A stretch of 5,728 nucleotides of DNA from Thermoanaerobaculia bacterium (GTDB lineage Bacteria > Acidobacteriota > Thermoanaerobaculia > Multivoradales > UBA5704). Where the stretch lies: NCBI GenBank assembly GCA_030150965.1, contig JASLEW010000865.1:1-5728 (forward strand). The letters run 5' to 3'. A program made the translations under genes and the position numbers. The notes below the pieces were generated by a model. That model had not been told where the DNA came from and made no database searches. It worked only from the letters and a program-made list of their open reading frames with translations. Numbering within the stretch: position 1 is the first letter of the stretch; each line of letters starts with the position of its first letter. This document shows, piece after piece, positions 4,054 to 5,728 of the stretch.

Positions 4054-5076
4054 CTCGTGCTCGGCGAGCCCGGCGCCGCCGGCGGCTTCCGCCAGGATCG
4101 CCGCGGCGTGCTCGCCGACGCTCAGCACCTCGAACTCGCGGGCGAAGGCCTCCAGGTGCCCGGTGAGCTGCTCGAGCTTGCCCGCCAGCGGCCGGCGCAT
4201 GGCCGGGAAGTAGGCCAGCTCGGGCACCTCCTCGGCGCTCAGGAAATCGAGCGGATGGAGCAGCAGCGAGGGGCCGAACCCCGACCGCCGGCAGAGCGCC
4301 AGCGCCAGGGCGAGGTAGCGGCGCGCCAGTGCCGGCGAGAAGGCGCCCAGGTAGAGCAGGTAGCTCAGGTGAATGGGCGTGCGCAGGCCGGGCAGGGTGG
4401 TCACCGGGATCTCCAGCAGCCGCCTCTCGCCGAGCCGCCAGTGGTAGGGGGCGAGCGGCCGCAGCCCCTCGCTCCAGGTGCCGAAGAGGCGCTGCCGCTG
4501 CCGGCGCTCGCCGCGCCCGAGGCGCGTGCCGAGCAGGTAGTAGGCGCGCGCCAGCGGACCGAGGAAGGTGGGGAAGGTCGAGGCGTCGTAGCGGTAGCCG
4601 CGCCGCGCCAGCACCGAGAGCGTCGCCGCCGAGAGGCTGAAGCCGGGGCCGCGGAAGCCGCGCGGGCGGAAGCCCGTCGCCTCGGCGATGGCGTCCTCGG
4701 CCTGCGCCAGCTCGGCCTCGATCTCGCCCTCGCTGTAGAGGTGAAGCCACGGCAGGTGATGGAACGAGTGATTGCCGATCTCGTGGCCGGCGGCGGCCAG
4801 CGCCGCGAGCGGCGCGCGGTTGGCGGCGAGCGCCGCGTCCTGGCCGACGACGAAGAAGGTGATCCGCAGCCCGTGGCGCGCCAGGATCGCGAGCGCCCGC
4901 GGCACGACGCGGTCGAGATACGAGGGGAACGCCTCCCAGCCGGCGTCGCCGTGGGTGCGCATGTAGGACCACTGGTTGTCCAGATCGAGCGACAGGCTGG
5001 CCTTGAGTCGTCCACCGGCAGCCGCGGTGCCGCCACCGCGGGCCTCGCGCCCCCCGTCCGTCCCGCCGGCCGTCAC
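4045..5076 (-). CDS. polysaccharide deacetylase family protein (NodB homology domain)
   Basis: A 343-residue carbohydrate-esterase-4-type enzyme, predicted to remove N-acetyl groups from an amino-sugar substrate using a divalent metal. All motifs are visible: motif 1 S-L-D31-L-D33-N (D31 likely base, D33 metal ligand, a DxD form of the usual TFDD); motif 2 H-E-I-G-N-H103-S-F-H-H107 (metal histidines); motif 3 F-R142-G-P-G-F; motif 4 Y-D164-A-S; motif 5 L-L-L-H274-P. The first 23 residues are Gly/Ala-rich, with no evident signal peptide, suggesting a cytoplasmic enzyme. A long insert, about 172-235, separates motifs 4 and 5. The start is GTG 5076: GGAGGAG lies 8 nt upstream and the GTG overlaps the preceding gene's TGA as GTGA, indicating translational coupling. 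Such deacetylases accompany glycan or glycolipid operons; the exact substrate cannot be told. Confidence 0.92.
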   Translation of the reverse strand: MTAGGTDGGREARGGGTAAAGGRLKASLSLDLDNQWSYMRTHGDAGWEAFPSYLDRVVPRALAILARHGLRITFFVVGQDAALAANRAPLAALAAAGHEIGNHSFHHLPWLHLYSEGEIEAELAQAEDAIAEATGFRPRGFRGPGFSLSAATLSVLARRGYRYDASTFPTFLGPLARAYYLLGTRLGRGERRQRQRLFGTWSEGLRPLAPYHWRLGERRLLEIPVTTLPGLRTPIHLSYLLYLGAFSPALARRYLALALALCRRSGFGPSLLLHPLDFLSAEEVPELAYFPAMRRPLAGKLEQLTGHLEAFAREFEVLSVGEHAAAILAEAAGGAGLAEHEAG

Positions 5077-5728
5077 GGCGGCGGCTCCTCCTGGTTCAGC
5101 CGCAGGGCGACGCGGTCGGCGAGGCCGACCGTCTCGTCGACGTTCAGCGTGCCGTTGACGATGTTGGCCGAGCTCGCCAGGTGCAGGCCGGGCACCGAGG
5201 TGACGATCGGCGGCAGGCGGGCCGAGCGGCCGAGCGTCGCCAGCGCCATCACCTGGCGCACCCGCGACACGCGGAAGCAGAGCACGTCGCCGCCATCGCC
5301 GGTATCGAGGTCCGGGTAGAGGCGCTTGAGGCCGGCCAGGAAGCGCTTCCTCACCGTCGCGTCGGAGGCGTCGAAGAACGGGTCCCCGGGATCGAGATAG
5401 CGCGGCAGGTAGACCAGCGTGTGGCCGCCGAGGTGCGCCGGCTCGACCAGCGCCGACATCTCGATCACACCGGTGAAGGGGAGGCCGTCGTCGAGCAGGT
5501 TGGTGACGTAGAAGCCGGCGAGCGGCCGGCGCAGCAGCAGCGAGGCGCACACGATCCCGAGATAGCGCACGCCGAGCAGCCGCCGGCGCTCCTCCGCCGC
5601 CAGCCCCTGGCAGACGCGCGCGGCGAGCGGCGCGGCGAGGGTCACCACCGCCTGGTCGAAGCGCAGCCGCGTGCCGTCCCCCAGCCGCACCGCGATGCGC
5701 TCGTTGATGTCGTCGTCGCTGACTCCCT
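5073..5728 (-). CDS. NAD(P)/FAD-dependent oxidoreductase, amine-oxidase-like, C-terminal part (partial)
   Basis: The frame is open to the right edge, so the N-terminus with its dinucleotide-binding motif lies outside; 217 residues and the stop are visible. The text fits the C-terminal half of the flavin amine oxidase / protoporphyrinogen-oxidase-like superfamily: a substrate-domain strand LRFDQAVVTLAAPLAARVC, the segment YLGIVCASLLLRRPLAGFYV with small hydrophobic strands typical of the substrate cap, GGHTLVYLPRYLDPGDPFF, and near the end PGLHLASSANIVNGTLNVDE followed by T-V-G-L-A-D-R-V-A, which corresponds to the conserved C-terminal FAD-contacting segment and helix. Valine codon GTG 5690 could be mistaken for a start but lies inside the domain. 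The gene ends N-Q-E-E-P-P-P, and the two GAG codons form the ribosome site of the deacetylase. The pair is therefore one operon, likely tailoring a glycan, lipid or isoprenoid-type substrate; the substrate is unknown. Confidence 0.86.
   Translation of the reverse strand, partial: GVSDDDINERIAVRLGDGTRLRFDQAVVTLAAPLAARVCQGLAAEERRRLLGVRYLGIVCASLLLRRPLAGFYVTNLLDDGLPFTGVIEMSALVEPAHLGGHTLVYLPRYLDPGDPFFDASDATVRKRFLAGLKRLYPDLDTGDGGDVLCFRVSRVRQVMALATLGRSARLPPIVTSVPGLHLASSANIVNGTLNVDETVGLADRVALRLNQEEPPP
5085..5091 (-). promoter_or_regulatory. ribosome binding site of the deacetylase, inside the upstream gene
   Basis: GGAGGAG on the minus strand, 8 nt before GTG 5076, is embedded in the last codons of the FAD oxidoreductase. 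It fixes the deacetylase start and supports coupling, since ribosomes ending at TGA 5075-5073 are already at the new start. Confidence 0.75.

Noticed and set aside
3170..4972. Very long frames antisense to the DinB and deacetylase genes (up to about 700 codons)
   Set aside because: They are Arg/Ala/Gly/Pro-rich and follow from the GC-rich third positions of the real genes. The real frames contain complete family motifs.

Overview
This is a bacterial chromosomal segment of very high GC (well over 70% almost throughout). The genes are short, tightly packed and begin with Shine-Dalgarno sequences, and one has a twin-arginine export signal. Gene content points to a high-GC Gram-negative-type lineage (for example Acidobacteriota, Myxococcota or a related group), but nothing in the window fixes the taxon. 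There are no tRNA or rRNA genes, no CRISPR array, no transposase and no defence genes. All protein families are ordinary; the unexplained material is between the genes.

Layout: (1) 1-223, minus strand: start of a gene running off the left edge, with an odd tripeptide-repeat N-terminus followed by a Tat signal. (2) 362-733, minus: small VOC/glyoxalase-fold protein. (3) 734-1076: intergenic, containing an imperfect 31-bp tandem repeat with nested hairpins. (4) 1077-1826, minus: AraC-type regulator that may control the VOC gene. (5) 1827-2119: intergenic, with dense overlapping inverted repeats. (6) 2120-2854, minus: RimJ/RimL-like GNAT acetyltransferase. (7) 2855-3427: a 573-bp gene-free stretch; the part at about 3000-3190 falls to 50-55% GC and carries, on the minus strand, a promoter-like TTGACA site followed by two consecutive intrinsic-terminator shapes. 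(8) 3428-4021, plus: DinB-fold protein. (9) 4045-5076 and 5073-5728, minus: a NodB-type polysaccharide deacetylase translationally coupled by a GTGA overlap to an upstream FAD-dependent amine-oxidase-like gene that is cut by the right edge.

Working together: the right-hand pair is the end of an operon, probably for modification of a glycan or lipid. The AraC-VOC pair may be a sensor/effector unit. The GNAT and DinB genes are single genes, divergently placed around the low-GC island. That island is the best candidate for something undescribed: either a short minus-strand RNA or a terminator-controlled leader for the GNAT gene. This rests on sequence shape alone.
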